Assembly: GCA_002686115.1 (NCBI GenBank)
Contig: NZAF01000112.1
Location: forward strand, 1 to 12,628
Direction: 5' to 3'
From: Halobacteriovorax sp.
Lineage (GTDB): Bacteria > Bdellovibrionota > Bacteriovoracia > Bacteriovoracales > Bacteriovoracaceae
Length of the DNA stretch: 12,628 bases
Positions 6,619-12,628 of this stretch are shown here, piece after piece. The notes under the pieces are model-generated. The model saw nothing but the letters and a program-made list of their open reading frames with translations. It was not told the DNA's origin and searched no databases. Each line of letters begins with the position of its first letter. Within the stretch, counting starts at the first letter, position 1. Both the position numbers and the translations under genes were made by a program.

Positions 6619-7298
6619 TTATCCTTAAATTTCTTCATTAGAGCATTTAACTTCGGTAGGATTTCTCTCTTTGCTCTCTCACCATGCACTTGAACTAATT
6701 GTACAACCTTTTTATTTTGTGGACCCCAATATACCTTCTTCCCAGCGCTAGCAAATGCTTTTTTAAGTATGGGCATCGTACTTTTTCCGGTTAAGAGATA
6801 TTCATTTCTATCACGGATGAGCATTTGTGGTCCTTGATCTTGGTTGTTTACATAAATTATATTCTCTCTTTTTAGAAACAACTCAACTAATTCAGCACCT
6901 CTTAGTGCGACTATTTTTTTATTCGAATTTCGAAATTCTTGAATATCTTTGAATTTTTCGATGTCACTATTTGTAGAAACAATACTGACCTCATCAATGA
7001 AAGGGTATTTGAAAAGTCCATATTCCTTATTGGAGGAAAGAAGTTGATTCGCTACTGTTTCAATTCTAACGAGATCAACATCAATTTTACCTGATTTTAA
7101 ATACGCAAGAGATCTTTTTGGGGGGAGAGAGATGATCTTATAATTTATACCGGCAAGCTTATAAATTTTCTTCGTAAACTCTAAAGCTTTTTTTATATAA
7201 ATACTCTGCCCTTCGCTATTTTCGTTGTAAGCCAAAATGAAGGGTTTGTTATTACCTGCAAAAACATTTAGAGAGAGAAATAGAATTAGTATTTTCAT
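6555..7298 (-). CDS. family-3 solute-binding-like periplasmic protein
   Basis: This is a 247-residue secreted protein with a short, clean signal peptide (MKILILFLSLNVFA, cleavage before GNN). The mature part resembles extracellular solute-binding proteins of family 3 (SBP_bac_3). It has the early strand PFILAYNENSEG (19-30), a helix followed by LPPKRSLAYLKSGKIDVDL (58-76), the second-lobe strand KKIVALRGAE (127-136), and a late basic helix. No ABC permease or ATPase lies nearby, so it is an orphan. Such proteins can act as sensors or have lost transport roles. Residues from about 227 on, a low-complexity tail with TTTPPPS (234-240), are encoded opposite the PAP2 3' end and look like an extension beyond the normal fold. 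The start is 50 bases from ftsW, divergent. Ligand unknown. Confidence 0.75.
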   Translation of the reverse strand: MKILILFLSLNVFAGNNKPFILAYNENSEGQSIYIKKALEFTKKIYKLAGINYKIISLPPKRSLAYLKSGKIDVDLVRIETVANQLLSSNKEYGLFKYPFIDEVSIVSTNSDIEKFKDIQEFRNSNKKIVALRGAELVELFLKRENIIYVNNQDQGPQMLIRDRNEYLLTGKSTMPILKKAFASAGKKVYWGPQNKKVVQLVQVHGERAKREILPKLNALMKKFKDNQNEYPATTTPPPSAGITANW

Positions 7299-7348
7299 GA
7301 ATGAATTCTACCGTAAATACAAAAAGTTTAAAAAAGATATAGGAATTA

Positions 7349-8503
7349 TTGACTGGTTTTTTAATTGAGAAGTTTAATGTAGAATTAAATAAAATGAATG
7401 ATTTACTAGAGAAAAATGGAAATTTCTTAAAAATTATAATTGGTACCTTAGTTACTATAGGTATTATTATGATTTATTCTGCATCTTACATGTACTCTAA
7501 AGAAGTGCATGGCTCTTCTTTATATTACATGTGGAAGCAAGTGATTTTCGCCTTAGTTTCACTTGTAGGTGCATTCATTGTTTCAAAGTCTAAGTACCAG
7601 TTTTGGTTTAAAAACAGCATCTATTTAAACGGATTAGTTTGTGGCCTTCTTGTTTTAACTTTTATTCCAGGACTCGGGGTAACGGCAAAGGGTGCAAACA
7701 GATGGTTGAACTTCGGTGGTGTTACACTTCAGCCTGGAGAGTTCGCAAAGTATACAACAATGATTCTTTCTTTTTATGTATTTGAGTTTTTTGAAAAAAT
7801 GACTATGAAAGAAAGAGTGAAGAATATTGGTTGTCTTTTATTGACCTTTGTTCTTCTTATAAATCAACCGGACTTTGGAACCTTTTTTATATGTTCTTGC
7901 GCGGTTATGTTTGCATGTTTTCTAAGTAACTTTCCTAGAAAGATATTTTATTCTCTTCTTGGCGGCGGCTCAATTATTGCTATCGCATTAATGTTGTCTC
8001 AGCCTTATAGAGTTAAAAGGTTGACGACTTTTCTTGATCCATGGGCCAATTCAAAAGGGTCAGGTTTTCAAATCATTCAGTCTTGGATTGGTTTTGCAAA
8101 TGGAGGATTCTTAGGAAAGGGTGTTGGAAATAGTTTAGAAAAACTTTTCTTCCTGCCAGAGGCACATAATGATTTTATTTTTTCTGTTGTTGGGGAAGAG
8201 TTTGGCTTTATAGGTGTTGTCTTTTTAGTGTCACTTTTTATAGCTTTTATTTTTATGGGATTTAAAGTCGCCTTAATGATGAAGGATCGAGTGTCTTCAT
8301 TATTAACCTCTGGCGTTGTTTTCATTATTGGTATTCAAGTCGTACTAAATATGGGTGTTGTTCTTGGGCTTTTACCTACAAAAGGACTCAATCTTCCTTT
8401 TATTAGTTCCGGCGGATCATCACTTTTCGCTAATTTTATTGGAATTGGCCTAATTTTTTCATGCCTTAATAGGCAAATTGAAAGTCGTTCAAACCTCTCT
8501 TAA
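7349..8503 (+). CDS. ftsW: FtsW, septal SEDS peptidoglycan glycosyltransferase
   Basis: This SEDS-family integral membrane polymerase acts with its cognate class B PBP to make septal glycan from lipid II. Family motifs are clear: IMIYSAS (40-46), GANRWLNFGG (115-124), LQPGEFAK (127-134), NQPDFGT (172-178), FLPEAHNDFIF (268-278), with D275 as the expected catalytic aspartate, and LPTKGLNLPFISSGGSS (342-358). FtsW fits better than RodA because of the dcw location. The start is uncertain. The frame opens at a TTG (7349) with AGGA only 4 bases upstream. The ATG at 7394 (residue 16) would give 369 residues and a shorter cytoplasmic tail but has no clear Shine-Dalgarno sequence. It is separated from murD by the four-gene island, so it needs its own promoter. 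I see none that is convincing in 7299-7348. No murG follows it. Confidence 0.95.
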   Translation: MTGFLIEKFNVELNKMNDLLEKNGNFLKIIIGTLVTIGIIMIYSASYMYSKEVHGSSLYYMWKQVIFALVSLVGAFIVSKSKYQFWFKNSIYLNGLVCGLLVLTFIPGLGVTAKGANRWLNFGGVTLQPGEFAKYTTMILSFYVFEFFEKMTMKERVKNIGCLLLTFVLLINQPDFGTFFICSCAVMFACFLSNFPRKIFYSLLGGGSIIAIALMLSQPYRVKRLTTFLDPWANSKGSGFQIIQSWIGFANGGFLGKGVGNSLEKLFFLPEAHNDFIFSVVGEEFGFIGVVFLVSLFIAFIFMGFKVALMMKDRVSSLLTSGVVFIIGIQVVLNMGVVLGLLPTKGLNLPFISSGGSSLFANFIGIGLIFSCLNRQIESRSNLS

Positions 8504-8513
8504 ATTGTTCTCT

Positions 8514-8541
8514 TTGCACATTTGTGGTAAATCTATATCTT
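8514..8541 (+). promoter_or_regulatory. weak promoter-like pair before murC
   Basis: TTGCAC (8514-8519) and TATCTT (8536-8541) are 16 bases apart in the 56-base gap between ftsW and murC. Each matches only about half of the sigma-70 consensus. The gap sits where murG would normally be, so a local promoter is plausible, but read-through from ftsW would also suffice. Confidence 0.18.
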
Positions 8542-8559
8542 AATCTAAAGTGAGTTATT

Positions 8560-9948
8560 ATGCATAGAGTTGACAATAGTATTAAATTACATTTTATAGG
8601 TATTGGCGGTATCGGTATGAGTGGTATTGCTGAAGTTCTTCTAAGTCTTGGTTACAAAGTATCTGGCTCTGACTTATCTGAGTCTGTAAATGTTAAGAGA
8701 TTAAAGGAGAAAGGCGCAGAAGTTTTTCTTGGCCATAAAAGTGAAAATGCAAAAGATGCGTCAGTTATCGTTTATTCATCTGCGGTAAAAGAAGATAATC
8801 CAGAAATGAGATATGCAAGAGATAACGAGATCCCAGTAATGAGAAGAGCTGAAATGCTTGCTGAGCTTATGCGACTCAAGCATGGAATTGCAATCGGTGG
8901 TACGCATGGTAAAACGACAACGACTAGTTTTCTTGCTACGATTTTAGAAGAAAGTGAATATGATCCAACTTATATCATTGGTGGAATTGTTAAGAACTTA
9001 GATGGCCATGCAAAGGTTGGTAAAGGTGATTATCTAGTTGCAGAGGCGGATGAGTCGGATGGCTCTTTTCTGCTCTTAAGTCCTATCATGTCAGCGGTGA
9101 CAAATATAGATAATGATCACTTAGATCACTACGGAAGTGAAGAAAAGCTAATTGAGAGCTTTGAGAAATTTGTTAATAAGGTTCCTTTTTATGGACTTGT
9201 TGCCTTGAATGCTCATGACGAAAGACTAATGGAAATAAAGTCTAGAATTAAAAAACCTTATTTAACTTTTGGTCTTGGTGATGAAATTAAAACAGGTCTA
9301 GATGTTGAAGCCAGAAATTTAATGATTAAAGATAATGAATCTAAATTTGAATTATATTTTCAAAACGAGAAAAAGGCTGATGTTATTATTCATCTACCAG
9401 GAAAGCATAATGTTTTAAATGCTCTTGGAGCTATTACACTGGCTCAGCATATGGGAGTTAGTTTTGAGCTGATTAGTAAATCGATTTCCGCTTTTAAGGG
9501 TGTCGGGAGAAGATTTCAAACTCTTTATAAAGATAAAGACATCGAAATTATCGATGATTATGGACATCATCCAACAGAGATCGCAGCTACTTTAAAAACT
9601 TTAAAAGAAACGAGATCTTGTAAAACGATAGCGGTTTTTGAACCCCATAGATACACAAGAACTAGAGATTGTTGGAATGAATTCTTACATTGTTTTAATC
9701 ATGTAGATGAACTTTATATTGGACCTATTTATCCAGCAAGTGAAAAACCAATCCCTGGAATTGACTCTGAAAGACTTGTTTCAGATATTAATCAACTTCA
9801 TCCTGGATTTGCTCATCATTTATCCTCTTATGATCAATTAGACGAAATCATTGAAAAAAATAAAGGTGCTTCAGTTGCTACATTGGGGGCCGGATCTATT
9901 GGACGTGTCATCAGAGAATGGGTTTTAGATTATGAATCTAAAAAATGA
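8560..9948 (+). CDS. murC: MurC, UDP-MurNAc:L-alanine ligase
   Basis: This cytoplasmic ATP-dependent ligase attaches the first peptide residue, L-alanine, to UDP-MurNAc. The 462 residues match the family. The N-terminal UDP-binding loop GIGGIGMSGIAE is at 14-25, the P-loop GGTHGKTTT at 113-121 with K118 intact, and EADESD at 161-166. NIDNDHLDHY (182-191) keeps the central histidine H187. GKHNVLNALGA is at 281-291, GVGRRF at 314-319, DDYGHHPTEI at 332-341, and EPHRYTRT at 361-368. DDYGHHPTE is the specific MurC signature. All the expected catalytic positions are present, which makes it a useful internal control for the altered MurD upstream. The ATG at 8560 is preceded by a partial Shine-Dalgarno GTGAG (8550-8554). 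Its 3' end overlaps murB by 17 bases. Confidence 0.98.
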   Translation: MHRVDNSIKLHFIGIGGIGMSGIAEVLLSLGYKVSGSDLSESVNVKRLKEKGAEVFLGHKSENAKDASVIVYSSAVKEDNPEMRYARDNEIPVMRRAEMLAELMRLKHGIAIGGTHGKTTTTSFLATILEESEYDPTYIIGGIVKNLDGHAKVGKGDYLVAEADESDGSFLLLSPIMSAVTNIDNDHLDHYGSEEKLIESFEKFVNKVPFYGLVALNAHDERLMEIKSRIKKPYLTFGLGDEIKTGLDVEARNLMIKDNESKFELYFQNEKKADVIIHLPGKHNVLNALGAITLAQHMGVSFELISKSISAFKGVGRRFQTLYKDKDIEIIDDYGHHPTEIAATLKTLKETRSCKTIAVFEPHRYTRTRDCWNEFLHCFNHVDELYIGPIYPASEKPIPGIDSERLVSDINQLHPGFAHHLSSYDQLDEIIEKNKGASVATLGAGSIGRVIREWVLDYESKK

Positions 9949-10834
9949 ATTAAAACATTTAGATGTTGATGTTGAAGAACATAAAGATCTTTCAACATTT
10001 TCAACGATGAGGCTTAAGGCAAAAGGTACTCTAATAACAGTAAGAAGTTCTAATGCTTTGGAGGAGATGTTAAAAATATTTTCTTCAAATAAGCAAAGCT
10101 ATCAAATTCTTGGAATGGGTGCGAATACATTATTATCTGAAAATTCAGAAGTTCCATATATAAGTTTAAAATTCAAATTTGATAAAGAGTCATTAGTTGA
10201 TGAAGGAACAGATTTTATTTTACCAGCTTCACTTCGCCTCAGTACTCTTACAAGTTTTGCTGTAAAGAATAACTTAAAGGGGTGGGAAGTTTTCACTGGA
10301 GTTCCTGCTTCTCTTGGCGGTGCTGTCGTTATGAATGCGGGAACAAGTCTTGGTGAGATTGGTGATCTTGTAAAAAGAGTTTGGATTGTTCAAAAGAATG
10401 GAGAGACGAAAACTATTGATATCGATGAAAATAGTTTCACCTATAGAAAGAATAATTTTTTAAATGATGGCGATGTGATTTATCAAGTTGAAATAAAAAA
10501 TCTTGGTAAAGATGAAAAAGTGTCAGAAGTTATTAGAAACTACCTTAAGAAAAGAAATGATTCACAACCAATGAAGGAATGGACATGTGGTTGTGTCTTT
10601 AAGAACAGCTCTTTTAATGAGAACCCTTGCCCTGCGGGAAAATATATTGATATAATTGGTTTAAAGGGATTATCAATTGGTGACATGCGTATCAGTGATG
10701 TGCATGGAAACTTCTTTGAAAATACAGGAAGTTCAACTAGAGAAGATGTCCTAGAGCTTATAATGCTCGCAAAAGAAGAGTTGTATTTACAGTTTGGTGT
10801 AAATTTTGAACTCGAAGCAAGGATCGAAGAGTGA
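9932..10834 (+). CDS. murB: MurB, UDP-N-acetylenolpyruvoylglucosamine reductase
   Basis: This FAD-dependent reductase converts UDP-GlcNAc-enolpyruvate to UDP-MurNAc using NADPH. The 300 residues and the absence of the extra insertions of E. coli-type MurB suggest the shorter type II form. FAD-binding motifs are GMGANTLLSE (61-70) and GVPASLGGAVVMNAG (123-137). The substrate motif FTYRKNNF is at 169-176. The catalytic loop reads CGCVFKN (219-225), so C221 occupies the place of the usual proton-donating serine. IGLKGLSIGDMRISDVHGNFF follows (242-262), and the conserved glutamate region is FELEARI (292-298). The ATG at 9932 lies inside the murC 3' end, giving a 17-base overlap, with only a weak AGAGAATGGG-type ribosome site. 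The stop overlaps the next gene by 4 bases. No ddl lies beside it, although ddl is a common neighbour in other dcw clusters. Confidence 0.96.
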   Translation: MNLKNELKHLDVDVEEHKDLSTFSTMRLKAKGTLITVRSSNALEEMLKIFSSNKQSYQILGMGANTLLSENSEVPYISLKFKFDKESLVDEGTDFILPASLRLSTLTSFAVKNNLKGWEVFTGVPASLGGAVVMNAGTSLGEIGDLVKRVWIVQKNGETKTIDIDENSFTYRKNNFLNDGDVIYQVEIKNLGKDEKVSEVIRNYLKKRNDSQPMKEWTCGCVFKNSSFNENPCPAGKYIDIIGLKGLSIGDMRISDVHGNFFENTGSSTREDVLELIMLAKEELYLQFGVNFELEARIEE

Positions 10835-11559
10835 TTAAATATTTTTCAGCAATTTTAATAGTAGCTTCTGTGTCGGCAAACCTCATGTCTAAAGATGAAG
10901 TGAAATATAAAACCTCTTTTGGATATTGTCCTTCAAGAGCGGCTGGTAAATTTACTTTAAAACTTGTTAAAAACTTTGAAGAAAAGAAGTCTCTTCGTTC
11001 AATGAAGAAAGTAATCCATTCAGATAGATTAAAAGAAAAGCATTTCATTTCTGACTATAAAATAAAGCATGATCCTATTGATGGGACTTTAAGCTTTAGA
11101 TTTAACTGTCCTAAACCTCTTATGAAGGTTCAAATCTATAAAGATAACGGACTTGAAAGTTATGAAGCGATATTAGTTGATAATGGTATGTTGTATGATC
11201 CAACTTATGAAGTTCTCTTAAGAGGAGAGAAAAAGTTAGATTATGACCTTCCTTTTTTGGCCATACCAGTTGGTGAAATGGAGAAGGATGTTCAGGAAAA
11301 AATCACGACAATTGTCGGTTCAATGGACCTAGCTTTTAGAAAGAAACTTTCTGAAGTAATCGTGAATGATTCTAAAGAGTTAACAATGATTCTTTCGATT
11401 AAAGGAAGTCCTTCGAGCGTCTTTATGGGCAAAGGTGAGTGGGACAAGAAAGTAAATAAGTTAACAAAAATAGTCAGTTATATGAGCTCTAAACGTCGCA
11501 TTCCTGCGGTTATAAATCTTACAAATCCAAAAAAAGTAGTTGTCAAGTTTAACCAGTAA
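10831..11559 (+). CDS. ftsQ: divergent FtsQ-like division protein
   Basis: The gene is assigned as FtsQ mainly from its place between murB and ftsA and from its general build. It has one N-terminal hydrophobic segment (about 4-17), then a periplasmic part that could hold a POTRA-like region (about 38-105), a strand-turn YEAILVDNGMLYDP (111-124) resembling the FtsQ 'liD..G..f' element, and a C-terminal region (about 180-240) ending in INLTNPKKVVVKF (228-240). FtsQ links FtsK and the FtsBL-FtsWI complex in the inner membrane. There is almost no cytoplasmic tail, and SVSANL (13-18) could even be a signal-peptidase site. C33 and C93 could form a disulfide. It is a 242-residue protein with a GTG start, which is supported by AAGGA (10819-10823) 7 bases upstream and the 4-base GTGA overlap with murB. 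Identity is probable, not certain. Confidence 0.75.
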   Translation: MIKYFSAILIVASVSANLMSKDEVKYKTSFGYCPSRAAGKFTLKLVKNFEEKKSLRSMKKVIHSDRLKEKHFISDYKIKHDPIDGTLSFRFNCPKPLMKVQIYKDNGLESYEAILVDNGMLYDPTYEVLLRGEKKLDYDLPFLAIPVGEMEKDVQEKITTIVGSMDLAFRKKLSEVIVNDSKELTMILSIKGSPSSVFMGKGEWDKKVNKLTKIVSYMSSKRRIPAVINLTNPKKVVVKFNQ

Positions 11560-11577
11560 ACGATACAATTTTCCAAT

Positions 11578-11605
11578 AGGCGTAAGGAAAATATTTCCGG
11601 TGCCT
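11578..11605 (+). promoter_or_regulatory. hairpin in the ftsA leader
   Basis: AGGC (11578-11581) pairs with GCCT (11602-11605). Inside it, across a small internal loop, GGAAA (11586-11590) pairs with TTTCC (11594-11598) around an ATA loop, giving 9 bp in two stems. No U-run follows, so it does not look like an intrinsic terminator. It lies in the 87-base gap between ftsQ and ftsA. It could be an RNA processing or stabilising element that sets ftsA/ftsZ expression apart from the upstream mur genes. The function is inferred only from position. Confidence 0.4.
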
Positions 11606-11628
11606 CTGAATTAATGAATAATTCGTGT

Positions 11629-11643
11629 GGAGAAAGGATTCTC
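11629..11643 (+). promoter_or_regulatory. ftsA ribosome binding site in a small hairpin
   Basis: GGAGAAAGGA is a strong Shine-Dalgarno region, with AGGA (11635-11638) 8 bases before the ftsA ATG. GAGAA (11630-11634) and TTCTC (11639-11643) can pair, leaving AGGA exactly as the tetraloop. The 5-bp stem is weak, but the arrangement presents or partly occludes the ribosome site and could modulate ftsA translation. Confidence 0.4.
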
Positions 11644-11646
11644 GAA

Positions 11647-12628
11647 ATGAAAGAAAAAAGTATCGTAGTCGGTCTTGACGTCGGAACAACTAAGGTCTGT
11701 ACCATTGTTGGTATCAGCGATCCAAAAAATCCTCAAACAGAATTAGAAATCATCGGAATTGGAACTCATCCTAGTCATGGGTTAAAAAAAGGTTCTGTTG
11801 TTAATATAGATAAAACAGTTAAGAGTATTCAAAACTCTTTAGAAGAAGCAAAGCTTATGGCCGGAGTTTCAATTGATCGAGCGACAATTGGAATTGCTGG
11901 TAGTCATATTTATAGTTTTAATAGTTCAGGTGTTGTTGCCATTAAAGGCGCTGAGATTACTGATCAAGATGTAGAAAGAGTTTTAGAAGCTGCAAAAGCA
12001 GTTGTTATGCCTAGTGATCGTGAAATTATTCACGTTATTCCACAAGAGTATAAAGTCGATAATACTGGCGGGATAAAAAATCCTGTTGGCATGTGTGGAA
12101 AGAGATTAGAGGTTCATGTTCATGTTGTAACAGGCGCCATCTCTCTCATTCAAAACTTGGTAAAATGTGTAGAGCAAACAGGTATTCACGTTGATAATAT
12201 TACACTTCAACCAATTGCATCTTCAGAATCTGTTCTTTCAAGTGAAGAAAAAGAAATGGGAACTCTATTGGTTGATGTAGGTGGTGGTACGACAGATCTT
12301 GCCTTATGGAAAGATGGAAGTCTTGTTCACACACACGTCATTCCTGTTGGTGGGAATCATTTCACTAATGATTTAGCAGTTGCTCTTAAGATTTCTCATG
12401 CTGAAGCAGAGAGAATTAAAATAAATCACGGAAGTGTATTAGCTGAACAAGTGAATCAATCAGCTCATATTACAGTTCAAGGCATATCAGGAACTAAGCC
12501 AAGAGAAATTGAACTAAGCAATGTTGCAAAAGTTTTAGGCGCAAGAGCTGATGAGCTTTATGAGCTCATAAAATCAATTATCGAAGAGAAGCATCTTGGA
12601 AGTGAAATCAATGGTGGCGTAGTTGTTA
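11647..12628 (+). CDS. ftsA: FtsA, actin-like divisome protein (3' truncated by window)
   Basis: FtsA is the actin-like ATPase that tethers FtsZ filaments to the membrane and recruits later division proteins. The 327 codons present run to the window edge without a stop. The first phosphate-binding loop, VGLDVGTTKVC (8-18), is typical. IGIAGSHI (81-88) begins the FtsA-specific 1C subdomain (to about 160), which contains MPSDREIIHVIPQEY (121-135) and ends before VTGA (161-164). The second phosphate loop, LLVDVGGGTTDLALW (207-221), is followed by VIPVGGNHFTNDLA (231-244). The C-terminal membrane-binding helix lies outside the window. The ATG at 11647 is well supported by GGAGAAAGGA upstream. It is separated from ftsQ by an 87-base leader with two hairpins. 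In related genomes ftsZ comes next. Confidence 0.97.
   Translation, partial: MKEKSIVVGLDVGTTKVCTIVGISDPKNPQTELEIIGIGTHPSHGLKKGSVVNIDKTVKSIQNSLEEAKLMAGVSIDRATIGIAGSHIYSFNSSGVVAIKGAEITDQDVERVLEAAKAVVMPSDREIIHVIPQEYKVDNTGGIKNPVGMCGKRLEVHVHVVTGAISLIQNLVKCVEQTGIHVDNITLQPIASSESVLSSEEKEMGTLLVDVGGGTTDLALWKDGSLVHTHVIPVGGNHFTNDLAVALKISHAEAERIKINHGSVLAEQVNQSAHITVQGISGTKPREIELSNVAKVLGARADELYELIKSIIEEKHLGSEINGGVVV

Noticed and set aside
3880..7298. Mobile element carrying the four-gene island
   Set aside because: There is no transposase, integrase, tRNA target or terminal repeat at the block ends, and base composition looks like the flanks, so I describe it as an island by position only.
11586..11605. 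Intrinsic terminator after ftsQ
   Set aside because: The hairpin is followed by TGAATTAATG and not a T-run, so termination is unlikely.
11478..11705. Minus-strand open frame of 75 codons across the ftsQ-ftsA junction
   Set aside because: It is antisense to the ftsQ end, the leader and the ftsA start, with no supporting features.

Overview
This AT-rich window (roughly one-third G+C by eye) is a long stretch of a division and cell wall (dcw) cluster from a diderm bacterium. The order murF-mraY-murD ... ftsW-murC-murB-ftsQ-ftsA is the delta-proteobacterial/Bdellovibrio-type arrangement. The low G+C, the exported beta-barrel-like proteins and an orphan periplasmic binding protein fit a Bacteriovorax/Halobacteriovorax-like member of the Bdellovibrionota. 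That assignment is an inference from layout and composition, not from a database match.

Layout. Positions 1-51 are the 3' end of an upstream gene, by position probably murE. It overlaps murF (41-1345), followed by mraY (1417-2493) and murD (2496-3878). The cluster is then interrupted by about 3.4 kb (3880-7298) holding four exported or envelope-type genes on alternating strands: an unrecognised secreted protein (minus), a probable outer-membrane beta-barrel protein (plus), a periplasmic PAP2-family phosphatase (plus) and a family-3 solute-binding-like protein (minus). The dcw genes resume with ftsW (7349-8503), murC (8560-9948), murB (9932-10834), a divergent ftsQ-like gene (10831-11559) and the first 327 codons of ftsA (11647 to the window end). 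Coding density is very high, with junctions from a 64-base overlap to 87-base gaps. No stretch over 300 bases lacks a gene, and I see no tRNA, rRNA, CRISPR array or insertion sequence.

How the genes work together. MurC, MurD and MurF (with MurE upstream) build the UDP-MurNAc-pentapeptide, with MurB making UDP-MurNAc. MraY transfers the product to undecaprenyl phosphate. FtsW polymerises lipid II at the septum, and FtsQ and FtsA belong to the divisome. The PAP2 enzyme could recycle undecaprenyl pyrophosphate or dephosphorylate another envelope lipid.

Main points of interest. (1) The MurD-family protein has lost several residues that are close to invariant in Mur ligases, including the P-loop lysine and the central-domain histidine, while MurC and MurF in the same window keep theirs. 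(2) murG is absent from its usual place between ftsW and murC, and no ddl lies near murB. (3) The 3.4-kb island splits the cluster. Its central divergent gene pair overlaps head-to-head by 50 bases, and the two signal peptides read from opposite strands match at the same offsets. (4) ftsA is preceded by a leader with two small hairpins, one holding the Shine-Dalgarno sequence in its loop.
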